A stretch of DNA of 51,588 nt from Bryobacteraceae bacterium (GTDB lineage: Bacteria; Acidobacteriota; Terriglobia; Bryobacterales; Bryobacteraceae): NCBI GenBank assembly GCA_025980435.1, contig JAICXK010000005.1, positions 1 through 51,588 on the forward strand, written 5' to 3'. The notes under the pieces were generated by a model. The model searched no databases, was not told where the DNA came from, and worked only from the letters and a program-made list of their open reading frames with translations. The translations under genes and the position numbers were made by a program. Below, piece after piece: positions 26,754 to 35,248 of this stretch (positions within the stretch are counted from its first letter, which is position 1; every line of letters starts with the position of its first letter).

Positions 26754-27476
26754 TTACAGCTTTGATTCCACAAAGCTCCTTAGTTCTGCCTTTGCCTTCC
26801 CATACTCTTCGAAATTCTTCTCGGCCGCTTTAAATTCCTTCGTGTGAACGCAGCGGCGCGCGCCCCGATGTTCTGTCGGAAAACGCAAGTGAAGCATCTC
26901 ATGGAACAGAATGTAGTTCACAATCAACTGCGATGCCTTCGGGGAATCGAGCAGGTTACTTAGCACGATTACATTGTGGGAAGGATCGTAGTGTCCCAGC
27001 GTACTGCGCGAGGGGCGCAAACTCCACCCTAGCTGCGGCCGGGCCATGAGGCCATGAAAATATTTGAAATTCAGCTCCTCGAAGAGTTGTGCCAGATCGT
27101 AAAAGCGGCCCCTGGCATCGAGAAAAGCCTTTCGTCCGCGTTCCTGTTTCACAAGGTGCAAGGTTCTGCGAACGTCGGCGCGATTCAGATAGCGCCGGTA
27201 CCGCGCGACAACACCATCGTCGAGGGTTTTTCGAAACAACTTCGAAATCAGGATCAATGCCAGCGCCTCTTGGATCGGGGCGGGCGCTCCTTGGAGCAAA
27301 TCGCTGATATCGACCCGGAGATGACCTGCTTCCAGACGGATACGACTGTTTGCGTTCGCGTACTTCCGAAAGCGCACCGTGATTTCCGGGAGCGGCGTCC
27401 GCGGCTTCAGGGTACGGAAAACGCGCTCATAAATCTGCTCAACCGTCTCAAAGAACAGAGCAGTCTCGACTTGCAT
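26754..27476 (-). CDS. SprT-like zinc metalloprotein
   Basis: A 240-residue protein from ATG 27476; the open frame allows TTG starts up to 27527. The C-terminal half holds a zinc-protease site HEMLH in YILFHEMLHLRFPTEHRGARRCVHTKEFKAAEKNFEEYG, with a third ligand probably in VHTKEF. Upstream are LNFKYFHGLMARPQLGWSLRPSRSTLGHYDPSHNVIVLSNLLD, features of SprT/Spartan-like proteins. Residues before 120 are helical and not assigned. Some relatives handle DNA-protein crosslinks, but many bacterial ones are uncharacterised; the substrate here is unknown. It is divergent from fabH, with about 80 bases between the starts. Confidence 0.82.
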   Translation of the reverse strand: MQVETALFFETVEQIYERVFRTLKPRTPLPEITVRFRKYANANSRIRLEAGHLRVDISDLLQGAPAPIQEALALILISKLFRKTLDDGVVARYRRYLNRADVRRTLHLVKQERGRKAFLDARGRFYDLAQLFEELNFKYFHGLMARPQLGWSLRPSRSTLGHYDPSHNVIVLSNLLDSPKASQLIVNYILFHEMLHLRFPTEHRGARRCVHTKEFKAAEKNFEEYGKAKAELRSFVESKL

Positions 27477-27555
27477 TTCCAACCAACTGTAACATGGTGA
27501 TTCCGGGTCCTTTCCAGGATCCGGCAAGATTCAAATTATGGAGAGGACAGCGTAA

Positions 27556-28545
27556 TTGCCTACCGCCAAGATCAGTGCCCTGGGCTGCTTTGTGCCGCCT
27601 GGAATTCTAACCAACGATGACCTTTCCAAAATGGTGGAGACAAATGATGCCTGGATTGTCGAGCGGACCGGCATCCGGGAGCGTCACATTGCAACCAAAG
27701 AGATAGCCACCTCCGATATGGCCGTCGCCGCCGCTCGCGAGGCGCTCGGCCAAAGGGGTATCGAGGCATCAGAACTCGATGCGATTATCGTGTGCACGGT
27801 CACGCCGGACATGTTGTTTCCTTCCACCGCGTGCCTGGTTCAGAACCGGCTAGGCGCGGTCGGCGCGTGGGGTTTTGATCTGGTCGCGGCCTGCTCGGGG
27901 TTTCTGTACGGCCTGACAACGGGCGCTCACCTGGTATCGGCCGGGACGCACCGAAAAGTGCTGGTAATTGGCGCTGACACAATGTCCCGCATCATCGATT
28001 ACACGGATCGCGGCACTTGCATTCTCTTTGGGGACGGCGCCGGAGCGTTTCTGATTGAGCCTTCCGAGAACCCAGCCGAAGGGTTTATCGGCCATATAAG
28101 CGAAATTGACGGATCGGGAGCTCAGTTTCTGAATATGCCCGCGGGCGGGAGCCGTCTCCCTGCCAGCGCGGAGACCGTCGCCAAGCGGCTGCATTATGTG
28201 AAGCAGGAGGGCCAGCAGGTGTTCAAGTTCGCGGTTCGCAAGATGTATGAGCTATGCGACAACCTGCTAAAAAAACATGGCCTTAAACCGAGCGATGTGA
28301 AGCTGCTGATTCCGCATCAGGCCAACAAACGAATTATTTCAGCGACTGCCGAGCGTCTCGGGCTACCTCCGGAAAAGGTTGTCTTGAATTTGGATAAATA
28401 TGGCAACACAACCGCCGCAACCATTCCCCTTGCGACCCGAGATGCGATTGCGGACGGGCGTTTAAAGAAAGGTGACCTGGTGCTCTTCGCGGCTGTGGGC
28501 GCGGGCTATACGGCGGGAGCTAGTTTGTGGCGCTGGGCCTACTGA
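27556..28545 (+). CDS. fabH: Beta-ketoacyl-ACP synthase III
   Basis: A 329-residue enzyme that condenses acyl-CoA with malonyl-ACP to start fatty acid synthesis. The catalytic triad is visible: Cys113 in AACSGFLYG, His254 in PHQANKRI, Asn284 in YGNTTAA. The N-terminus has [23 protein letters not shown]. The start is a TTG with a strong GAGAGGAC ribosome site 7 bases before it. The gene is monocistronic, and its last 26 bases overlap the end of the opposing transglycosylase gene. Confidence 0.96.
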   Translation: MPTAKISALGCFVPPGILTNDDLSKMVETNDAWIVERTGIRERHIATKEIATSDMAVAAAREALGQRGIEASELDAIIVCTVTPDMLFPSTACLVQNRLGAVGAWGFDLVAACSGFLYGLTTGAHLVSAGTHRKVLVIGADTMSRIIDYTDRGTCILFGDGAGAFLIEPSENPAEGFIGHISEIDGSGAQFLNMPAGGSRLPASAETVAKRLHYVKQEGQQVFKFAVRKMYELCDNLLKKHGLKPSDVKLLIPHQANKRIISATAERLGLPPEKVVLNLDKYGNTTAATIPLATRDAIADGRLKKGDLVLFAAVGAGYTAGASLWRWAY

Positions 28546-29239
28546 TGCGCTCTCCGGCGCTGGCCTTGGACTCCGGCGTGCGTTGCCGGGAGTACTCGTT
28601 CAGAACTCTGGTCACATATCGACGAGTTTCTTCATAGGGCGGCACGCCTCCGAAGCGGGCCACTGCCCCCGGTCCCGCGTTGTATGCGGCCAGAGCAAGC
28701 GCGGAATCGCCGTGGTAGCGCAGCAGGAGCGACCGCAGGTATTTTGCCCCGCCTTCCGCATTCTCGGCAGCGCACTGGGGGTTCACGCCCAAGCTGGCTG
28801 CTGTTCCGGGCATGAGTTGCATCAGTCCGAGGGCGCCCCGGCGGGAAACGGCATCCGGCCGGAAGCCGGATTCCGCGCGAGCTACGCTTTGCACCAGTTC
28901 TTCGGGTAAACCTTGCGCTTTCGCCGCCGCCTTCAGCAGGTCGCGGGCGGTCGCTGCCGGCGCACTGGAATGGCTTTGGATGCTTTGGGCGTGATCGCCC
29001 GGCATAGTCTGAATCTGAGAGACCGCGCTTGCCGGGAACTCCAGAGTGCCGGAGCCGATGTGTAGGATCAGCACCTGATCGTTCCGAGTATGGGAATCGG
29101 CCTGCATGCAGAAACCGTTCTTCAGGCAGACATTCTCCGCTGCAGAACACAGCGAAATACAGGCTATGAAGAGTCCGCCAGCCTGCAAACAGCGGGTAAG
29201 TATCGAAATGGCGCTAGTACAAACCGGCGATAATCCCAT
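28520..29239 (-). CDS. Lytic transglycosylase (SLT domain), exported
   Basis: A 239-residue protein with a hydrophobic N-terminal export segment (about residues 10-33). A short cysteine-containing linker follows, and then an SLT lysozyme-like domain (about 98-210). The catalytic Glu123 lies in ARAESGF, followed by [18 protein letters not shown] and [12 protein letters not shown], all diagnostic. It cleaves peptidoglycan with 1,6-anhydro product formation, in the periplasm. The start overlaps the 82-residue gene by 26 bases, indicating translational coupling, and its 3' end overlaps fabH. Confidence 0.93.
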   Translation of the reverse strand: MGLSPVCTSAISILTRCLQAGGLFIACISLCSAAENVCLKNGFCMQADSHTRNDQVLILHIGSGTLEFPASAVSQIQTMPGDHAQSIQSHSSAPAATARDLLKAAAKAQGLPEELVQSVARAESGFRPDAVSRRGALGLMQLMPGTAASLGVNPQCAAENAEGGAKYLRSLLLRYHGDSALALAAYNAGPGAVARFGGVPPYEETRRYVTRVLNEYSRQRTPESKASAGERISRPSATN

Positions 29240-29462
29240 CCAGATCGGCTTCGCTTATGGGTTCCTTATCTCCCTCTAGCAGCATGAGTTCGTGCTCAAG
29301 CAGCGTTGCTGATACAAGGGTCTTTACCGCAATTTCAGCGATACTGCTGTTTTTACCATAACGCGCTGCAAACAGGTCTGAAACGTCCTGCAGTTGCTTC
29401 CTGATACCAGACAGGTATCTGGCCATGGCAGCGTGTTCTTCCCGGCTTAAGGGATATTGCAC
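29214..29462 (-). CDS. Small protein of unknown function coupled to the transglycosylase
   Basis: An 82-residue, mostly helical cytoplasmic protein (SREEHAAMARYLSGIRKQLQDVSDLFAARYG..., ending [12 protein letters not shown]). The start is GTG 29462, chosen because AAGGAG lies 5 bases upstream; the open frame continues further up but without translation signals. It overlaps the transglycosylase start by 26 bases. Its promoter probably includes GTGACA and CACAAT with the TTACGGGTAT box directly adjacent. No family recognised. Confidence 0.72.
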   Translation of the reverse strand: MQYPLSREEHAAMARYLSGIRKQLQDVSDLFAARYGKNSSIAEIAVKTLVSATLLEHELMLLEGDKEPISEADLDGIIAGLY

Positions 29463-29487
29463 GTGCGCTCCTTGGCAAGTTTTGGGC

Positions 29488-29497
29488 TTACGGGTAT
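29488..29497 (-). promoter_or_regulatory. TTACGGGTAT box, copy 3 (promoter of the 82-residue protein)
   Basis: An exact copy of the 10-mer, 26-35 bases upstream of the GTG start on the minus strand. On that strand it follows directly after CACAAT, a likely -10 box. It shares its near-promoter location with copies 1 and 2, 4.8 kb away. Confidence 0.5.
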
Positions 29498-29603
29498 TGT
29501 GGCACAAGATTTCGGCCATTGTCACGAAAATGGGGCTCAATTTTGTCTTACCAATACGGATGTAACCGAAAAAACTTGACAGAGTTACGATTGGCACAGG
29601 CTT

Positions 29604-30827
29604 ATGGGCAAACCATCCCAATTGGAATGCAGCCGTTGCGGCAGGGCTTTCGACGCGAACCAGGCTCAAAACGTTTGTGAATGCGGCGGCCCGCTGCTGG
29701 TCAAATATGACCTGGCAAACATAGCCGCCGCTTGGAAACGATCGGATCTTCGCGACGCGTTGCCAAGCATGTGGCGCTATGCCCCGGTTCTGCCGGCCGA
29801 GCTGGGTGAGGCCATCACCTTACAGGAGGGCTGGACTCCGCTGATGCAGGCCCGGGCTCTGGGGCAAGGGATCGGCGCGGAGGACCTATGGATCAAAGAC
29901 GAGGGCCGCAATCCAACCGGTTCTTTCAAAGCCCGCGGGCTGTCGTGTGCTGTGACCATGGCCAAAAAATTCGGTGTGCGAAAGCTGGCGATCCCGTCCG
30001 CCGGAAACGCGGCCAGTGCTCTGGCGGCATACGCCGCCGCCGGTGGCCTTGAAGCGCACATTTTCATGCCTCGCGATGTGCCGCAGGCGAACTTCATTGA
30101 GTGCAAGTCGTTTGGAGCAAATGTCACGCTGATTGATGGTCTCATCAGCGATTGCGCACGCGTCGTTGCCGAACGAAGGGAACGCGAAGGATGGTTCGAT
30201 ATCAGCACGCTCAAGGAGCCCTACCGTATCGAAGGCAAAAAGACCATGGGTTACGAAGTTGCCGAGCAGTTCGGCTGGCACCTTCCCGACGCAATCTTTT
30301 ACCCATGCGGAGGCGGCGTGGGCTTGATCGGCATGTGGAAAGCGTTCGCTGAATTGGAAGAGCTAGGCTGGGTCGGCAATCGGCGGCCGAAGATGATATC
30401 CGTCCAGGCGGCCGGCTGCCAACCGATTACCCGCGCCTTCGAGGAGAATACCGAGGCGAGCGTGTTTTGGAACGATGCCCACACAGTGGCCAGCGGTCTG
30501 CGCGTACCGAAAGCGCTGGGAGACTTCCTGGTGCTGCGGGCTATTCGTGAGAGCAAGGGAACCGCAATCTCTATCGCGGACGAAGAGATACTCGATGCCA
30601 CTCTCGAACTGGCTGAGCGGGAGGGGATTTTTGCTGCTCCAGAAGGTGGCGCTTGTGTTGCCGCCGCGAGACGTCTGCTGCAGACCGGCTTTCTAAAATC
30701 ACAGGACCGCATCGTTCTCTTTAACACAGGATCCGGCTTGAAATATCTGGAAGCGTTCTCGACGCGCTTCTCGCGGCAAGGCGCGAGCGAACAGGATAAA
30801 CTCGGCGGCCTGATTACTCCGCGATGA
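29604..30827 (+). CDS. thrC: Threonine synthase
   Basis: A 407-residue PLP enzyme converting O-phosphohomoserine to threonine. The N-terminus is a small zinc-ribbon-like element (Cys9, Cys12, Cys25, Cys27: CSRC...CECGG), typical of this subgroup. PLP-binding Lys109 lies in NPTGSFKARG; IPSAGNAASALAAYAA binds the cofactor phosphate, and FYPCGGGVGLIGMWKAF is conserved. A TTGACA hexamer (29576-29581) lies 22 bases before the ATG, too close for a standard promoter to this start, so the true promoter is unclear. It is divergent from the 82-residue gene. Confidence 0.94.
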   Translation: MGKPSQLECSRCGRAFDANQAQNVCECGGPLLVKYDLANIAAAWKRSDLRDALPSMWRYAPVLPAELGEAITLQEGWTPLMQARALGQGIGAEDLWIKDEGRNPTGSFKARGLSCAVTMAKKFGVRKLAIPSAGNAASALAAYAAAGGLEAHIFMPRDVPQANFIECKSFGANVTLIDGLISDCARVVAERREREGWFDISTLKEPYRIEGKKTMGYEVAEQFGWHLPDAIFYPCGGGVGLIGMWKAFAELEELGWVGNRRPKMISVQAAGCQPITRAFEENTEASVFWNDAHTVASGLRVPKALGDFLVLRAIRESKGTAISIADEEILDATLELAEREGIFAAPEGGACVAAARRLLQTGFLKSQDRIVLFNTGSGLKYLEAFSTRFSRQGASEQDKLGGLITPR

Positions 30828-31022
30828 CCGCGCAACCAGGTTTCTTGAACGGGTCCCTGGGGAAATTGCGTGACGGATTGGTTTCGGCTTTCTTCCTATC
30901 CCGAATTATGGGACCATTAATAAAGTCAGTTTGGAGTCTTCGGTTTTCCCCCTTGGAGTGACCCCTCAATCGATCGCCCAACCCAGATACCAGGTTCCCG
31001 AACAACAGTTAGGAGAGTGTGA

Positions 31023-31343
31023 GTGATAAAGCTGTTCGTAGGCAATTTGCCCTACAAAGCTACGGAAAGCGACTTGCAGGCTTTCTTTGAAGAAGCAGGC
31101 GTGCACGTCGATAGTGTGAATATTCTTCGCGACCGCTTCAGCGGTGAGGCAAGAGGCTTTGGATTCGTGGAGATTAACGACGATGCGGCTGCAACGCAGG
31201 CCGTGCAGAGCTGCAATGGCCGCGCTTTGATGGGACGCGCATTGGTTGTGAACGAGGCTCGTCCTCCGGAACGCCGTGAACGGTCGGCCGGTGGGGGCGG
31301 TGGCCGCCAACGCGATTTCGGCGGCAGCAAAAATCGCTGGTAG
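31023..31343 (+). CDS. RRM-type glycine-rich RNA-binding protein
   Basis: A 106-residue protein: one RNA recognition motif with RNP2 (KLFVGNL, residues 3-9) and RNP1 (RGFGFVEI, residues 44-51), followed by a basic, glycine-rich tail (RSAGGGGGRQRDFGGSKNRW). Such bacterial proteins bind single-stranded RNA and are often cold-responsive. It starts at GTG 31023 with a TTAGGAGAG ribosome site. The 195-base leader (30828-31022) contains no gene; it has CCAGG/CCTGG arms near 30836-30860 and two similar ACCAGGTT stretches, so it could be a structured 5' leader. Confidence 0.93.
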   Translation: MIKLFVGNLPYKATESDLQAFFEEAGVHVDSVNILRDRFSGEARGFGFVEINDDAAATQAVQSCNGRALMGRALVVNEARPPERRERSAGGGGGRQRDFGGSKNRW

Positions 31344-31349
31344 ACAGCT

Positions 31350-32504
31350 TTACTTGTAGGCGCGCGCGTCTTGTATGCGCCCCTTCCATTCGCCGCCTTT
31401 ACCACGGCTGTATTGCACTGCCGAGTGAATTGTAGCGGCCGTGTAGAAAAGCGCCACTGCCGGAAGGCAGAATATCCACCAAAACGAACGCCGGTAGAAT
31501 CGGACGATCGGGCGGTATGCGGTTGCTATGAGCAGCCAGCCGCCGGCTCCCAGAGCAGCAGGCATCCGTCTGCCTGAAAATAGCAGGACCGGCGGCAGCA
31601 GATACGTGAAGAACAGCGCGATTACTGTGCCTGCCAGCACCAGCGGTGAATGGTCCAGTTGATTAAACGCTGTTCGTGAGATCATACGGCCAATTTCGCC
31701 GGCGGTTCCGTAGCTGCGGATGCTTTCGGTTTGAGCGGTCATCCCTAGCCAGATTCGGCCGCCGGCTTGCTTCACAGCTTGCGCGAGCGCACAATCGTCG
31801 ATCACTTCGTTGCGGATTGTTTGCAGGCCGCCGATCCTTGTGAGCGCCTCTGGACGAATCAGAATGCAGCCGCCGGCCGCTCCTGCGCTTCGCTTCCGGT
31901 CAGACGCGATCCAGGCCGGTGGATAGAGCATGAAGAAGAAGAACACAAAAGCCGGAATCAGGGCCTTTTCGGCTGCCGTTTCGCACCGCAGCGTAACCAT
32001 ATATGAGGCCAGATCGCAGCCGCGCGACTCCGCTATTTCCACCAGCTTTGCCACGCTGCTCTCGCCGTGGCGAATATCGGCATCCGTCAACAGCAGATAG
32101 TCGGGATTGAGCGCCATCGCGGCCTTGCTGCCTTGGGAGAGAGCCCACAGCTTTCCCGTCCATCCGGGAATCAAAGGTTTTCCTTCGATTACGCTTAAAC
32201 GAGCCTCTGCGCCGCATTGTTTCGCCGCAGACTGCGCCGCCTCCGCGGTGCCGTCCGTGCTTGCATCGTCAACCACGATAACGCGCAGCGGGGCGGGGAA
32301 GTCCTGCTCCAGTAATGAAGTCACGGCAGTGTCAATAACCTTTGCTTCGTTACGGGCGGGAATGACCGCGACGACGCGCTTTGTGCCCGGTCGCGCGAGA
32401 CCTACAGGCCGAAGGAGCTGTGGAACACGCCAAAATCCGCCGCGGCCGAAGAGCAGGTAAGTCCAGATCAGTACGGGGATCGTCGCGAGGCCGGTTAGCA
32501 GCAT
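31350..32504 (-). CDS. hpnB: Membrane glycosyltransferase, family 2, HpnB-like
   Basis: A 384-residue enzyme with an N-terminal hydrophobic helix and a GT-A catalytic domain: VVAVIPARNEAKVIDTAV, the nucleotide-sugar Asp in VDDASTDGT, LLLTDADIRH (DxD), and GEIGRMISRTAFNQL. Several C-terminal membrane helices (about residues 285-375) follow, ending SRGKGGEWKGR. The combination matches hopanoid-associated glycosyltransferase HpnB, but no other hopanoid genes are visible, so the lipid substrate is uncertain. It is the last gene of the fabG-aguB-aguA-hpnB run, 7 bases after aguA. Confidence 0.8.
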   Translation of the reverse strand: MLLTGLATIPVLIWTYLLFGRGGFWRVPQLLRPVGLARPGTKRVVAVIPARNEAKVIDTAVTSLLEQDFPAPLRVIVVDDASTDGTAEAAQSAAKQCGAEARLSVIEGKPLIPGWTGKLWALSQGSKAAMALNPDYLLLTDADIRHGESSVAKLVEIAESRGCDLASYMVTLRCETAAEKALIPAFVFFFFMLYPPAWIASDRKRSAGAAGGCILIRPEALTRIGGLQTIRNEVIDDCALAQAVKQAGGRIWLGMTAQTESIRSYGTAGEIGRMISRTAFNQLDHSPLVLAGTVIALFFTYLLPPVLLFSGRRMPAALGAGGWLLIATAYRPIVRFYRRSFWWIFCLPAVALFYTAATIHSAVQYSRGKGGEWKGRIQDARAYK

Positions 32505-32511
32505 GCAAATA

Positions 32512-33567
32512 TCAGGCGGGCTGCTGCTGGGTCATGCAGTGCAAAGCGCCCAGGCCAAGTACCAGGTCGGTTGAGGCGATGCCGACCACTTCGCGATCCG
32601 GAAATAGCTCAGCAATTTTGTTGAGCGCGCGGCGATCGTTAGCGTCATTAAAGGTCGGGACCAGGACCAGCCGGTTCGCAATGTAGAAATTCGCATAGCT
32701 CGCCGGTAAACGCTGTCCGGCAAAGAATACCGGTTGGGGCATCGGTAACGTCTCTATGCGGAGTCCGGCGCCATCCTGATCGCGCATCTCTCGAAGCAAC
32801 GCCAGGTTCTCTCTCAACGGCTCATAATTCACTTCGCTCGGATCTTCCTCTGTGACAATCACCACCGTACGCGTATCGGTGAAGCGCGCCAGATCGTCAA
32901 TATGTCCGTGCGTATCGTCTCCGGCGATGCCGTTTCGCAGCCACAGAGTGTGACCGGCGCCCAGGTACTCCTGGAAGATCTGCTCCAGGTCGCAGCGGCT
33001 CAATTCCGGATTACGCGCCTGCACCGGACTCAACAGGCATTCCTCAGTAGTCAAAATAGAGCCGGTTCCGTTCACATCGAAGCTGCCGCCCTCCAGGACT
33101 ACGCGTTTGCCGTCCCAGGCGGGCATCCACATTCGCAACGCGAGCCGTGGTGCGAGCGCTTCCGGCACCGCGTCATCCCGCTCCGAGTTCGCATACTTGG
33201 CCCATCCGTTGAATCGCCAGTTCAGGATGCCGCGGCCCCCGTCTTTATCGCGCACAAAGATAGGACTGTAATCCCGGGTCCAGCTACGGTCTGTCTCGAT
33301 CTGGAAGAACTCAACCGCATCAAGCTGTGCGCCGGATTTCTTCAACACGGCGCGCGCCTTTCGCTCTACTTCTTCGTTCTGAGCCAGTATCCGCACTTTT
33401 TCCACGCGAGAAAGGTGTCTTACGATTTCACCGTAAACCCAGGCTATCGGAGCGAACTTCCCCGGCCAGTCCGTGATTTCGTGCGGCCAGGCGAGCCAGG
33501 TCGCTTCGTGCGTCTCCCACTCGGCCGGCATCCGAAAGCCGAGCGCGGCGGGTGTTTCGTTTGCCAT
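32512..33567 (-). CDS. aguA: Agmatine deiminase
   Basis: A 351-residue enzyme of the guanidino-group-modifying family, converting agmatine to N-carbamoylputrescine. Seen: MPAEWETHEATWLAWPHE at the start, TDRSWTRDYSPIFV, VLEGGSFDVNGTGSILTTEECLL, DDTHGHIDDLARF, and the catalytic Cys344 in GALHCMTQQQP. ATG 33567 is taken rather than the TTG one codon upstream. It is 3 bases from aguB, which performs the next step, so the pair makes putrescine from agmatine. Confidence 0.95.
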   Translation of the reverse strand: MANETPAALGFRMPAEWETHEATWLAWPHEITDWPGKFAPIAWVYGEIVRHLSRVEKVRILAQNEEVERKARAVLKKSGAQLDAVEFFQIETDRSWTRDYSPIFVRDKDGGRGILNWRFNGWAKYANSERDDAVPEALAPRLALRMWMPAWDGKRVVLEGGSFDVNGTGSILTTEECLLSPVQARNPELSRCDLEQIFQEYLGAGHTLWLRNGIAGDDTHGHIDDLARFTDTRTVVIVTEEDPSEVNYEPLRENLALLREMRDQDGAGLRIETLPMPQPVFFAGQRLPASYANFYIANRLVLVPTFNDANDRRALNKIAELFPDREVVGIASTDLVLGLGALHCMTQQQPA

Positions 33568-33570
33568 CAA

Positions 33571-34473
33571 TCAGCCAAGCCACCGGTTCGTGATCGGCGC
33601 GTAGGCATCGATCCGGCGGTCTCGCAGAAACGGCCAGTTACGCCTGACTTCATCCATCTGCTTCGGATCGCATTCCACAACCAGGACCTCTTCTTCGTGT
33701 GTTGAGGCTTCCGCGAGCACCCGGCCGAACGGATCGGCGACGAACGAGTTTCCCCAAAATTCAATGCCGTTGTCGGGAGGTCCTTCGAATCCCGTCCGGT
33801 TGACGGCCGCGACAAATACGCCGTTCGCAATCGCATGTGCGCGTTGTATGGTTCGCCAGGCGTCCAGTTGCGCGGCGCCGTACTGCTCTTTTTCAGAAGG
33901 GTGCCAGCCAATCGCGGTTGGATAGAACAGCACATTTGCGCCCTGCAGGCTGGTGATGCGCGCACCCTCCGGATACCACTGATCCCAGCAGACCAGCACC
34001 CCGATTCGCGAATACTTGGTCTCGAAGTTCTGAAACCCAAGATCGCCCGGCGTGAAGTAGAACTTCTCGTAATACAGGGGGTCGTCGGGAATGTGCATTT
34101 TGCGGTAGACGCCCACGAGTGAGCCGTCCGCATCCAGAATCGCGGCGGTATTGTGATACAGCCCCTGGGCACGCTTTTCAAAGAGTGAAGCCACAATCGA
34201 AACCTGCAATTCGCGTGCAACCGAGCTGAGCGCTTCGGTAGAAGGCCCTGGTATCGGTTCCGCCAAGTCAAACAATTCGGCCTTCTCTTCGCGGCAGAAA
34301 TACTGGCTGCGAAAGAGCTCCTGCAAACACACAATCTCCGCGCCCTTGCTTGCCGCATCGCGAATGCCGTCTATTGCCTTCCGGAGATTCGCGTCCGGAT
34401 CGGTTGAGCAGGCCATTTGCACCAGGCCCGCATTGAATTTTTCGTCGCGATGGGTGCCGATATTGTTTGCCAT
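33571..34473 (-). CDS. aguB: N-carbamoylputrescine amidase
   Basis: A 300-residue nitrilase-family enzyme releasing putrescine, ammonia and carbon dioxide from N-carbamoylputrescine. The catalytic triad is visible as Glu52 (CLQELFRSQYF), Lys125 (YRKMHIPDD) and Cys162 (VLVCWDQWYPEGAR). The RSQYFC and GWHP segments are typical of the AguB subgroup. It is 11 bases downstream of fabG and 3 bases upstream of aguA in one operon. Confidence 0.95.
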   Translation of the reverse strand: MANNIGTHRDEKFNAGLVQMACSTDPDANLRKAIDGIRDAASKGAEIVCLQELFRSQYFCREEKAELFDLAEPIPGPSTEALSSVARELQVSIVASLFEKRAQGLYHNTAAILDADGSLVGVYRKMHIPDDPLYYEKFYFTPGDLGFQNFETKYSRIGVLVCWDQWYPEGARITSLQGANVLFYPTAIGWHPSEKEQYGAAQLDAWRTIQRAHAIANGVFVAAVNRTGFEGPPDNGIEFWGNSFVADPFGRVLAEASTHEEEVLVVECDPKQMDEVRRNWPFLRDRRIDAYAPITNRWLG

Positions 34474-34484
34474 CTCTACCCAAG

Positions 34485-35219
34485 CTACATGTAAATCCCA
34501 CCGTTCACGTCCAGCACGTGTCCGGTGATAAAGGCCGCCTCGTCGCTAACAAGAAACTTCACCGCTCCGGCTACATCTTCCGGCGTTCCCATACGCTTCA
34601 ATGGCGTTTCGTCGATCATCTTCTGCTTTAATTCGTCAGTCAGGCCGTGCGTCATGTCGGTGCCGACAAATCCGGGAGCAACCGCGTTCACCGTAATGTT
34701 CCGGCTTCCGATCTCGCGGGCCAGCGATTTCGTCAAGCCAATTAGCCCGGCTTTCGATGCGACATAGTTAGCTTGGCCTGGATTTCCCATCTCGCCTACG
34801 ACGGACGAAATGTTCACGATGCGTCCCCAGCGTTCTCGCATCATGCCTGGGAGAACCTGCTGAACGGCATAGAACGGGCCGCTCAGGTTTGTTTGCAAAA
34901 CCATATCCCAGTCCACCTGCTTCATGCGAACGGCGAGCCCATCTTTCGTGATTCCTGCGTTATTCACCAAGATGTCAATCCGCCCAAACTCCTTCGCGGC
35001 TTTTGAAAACCCGTTCGCAATGGATTCCTGGCTGGCGAGATCCACCTGAATAGCAAAGGCTTCTCCACCTCGATCGCGAAGGCTAGCCGCTGTTTCCTCC
35101 AACTTGTCCGTCGAGCGCGCAGCCAATACAACGCGATACCCAGCCGCCGCAAGCGATTCCGCGCACGCCTTGCCAATTCCCCGGCTTGCGCCGGTAATCA
35201 GCGCCGTTCGTCCACTCAT
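34485..35219 (-). CDS. fabG: 3-oxoacyl-ACP reductase
   Basis: A 244-residue short-chain dehydrogenase for the first reduction of fatty acid elongation, using NADPH. The nucleotide motif is TGASRGIG; NNAG follows; the catalytic residues are Asn111, Ser139, Tyr152 and Lys156 (NYVASKAG). The length and the C-terminal FLVSDEAAFITGHVLDVNGGIYM fit FabG. It heads the minus-strand operon, and its start lies only 29 bases from the start of the divergent UbiD-family gene. Confidence 0.93.
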   Translation of the reverse strand: MSGRTALITGASRGIGKACAESLAAAGYRVVLAARSTDKLEETAASLRDRGGEAFAIQVDLASQESIANGFSKAAKEFGRIDILVNNAGITKDGLAVRMKQVDWDMVLQTNLSGPFYAVQQVLPGMMRERWGRIVNISSVVGEMGNPGQANYVASKAGLIGLTKSLAREIGSRNITVNAVAPGFVGTDMTHGLTDELKQKMIDETPLKRMGTPEDVAGAVKFLVSDEAAFITGHVLDVNGGIYM

Positions 35220-35248
35220 AATTCCCTCTCATGATAATGGGTGTACCC

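Noticed and set aside
29592-29607. Sigma-54-like promoter TTGGCAC-N4-TTATG before thrC
   Set aside because: The -12 element lacks the essential GC, and the match runs into the start codon.
30835-31003. Two similar ACCAGGTT...GAAC stretches in the leader of the RRM gene as a repeat element or riboswitch
   Set aside because: Only 12-13 matching bases with changes in between; no known riboswitch core seen.
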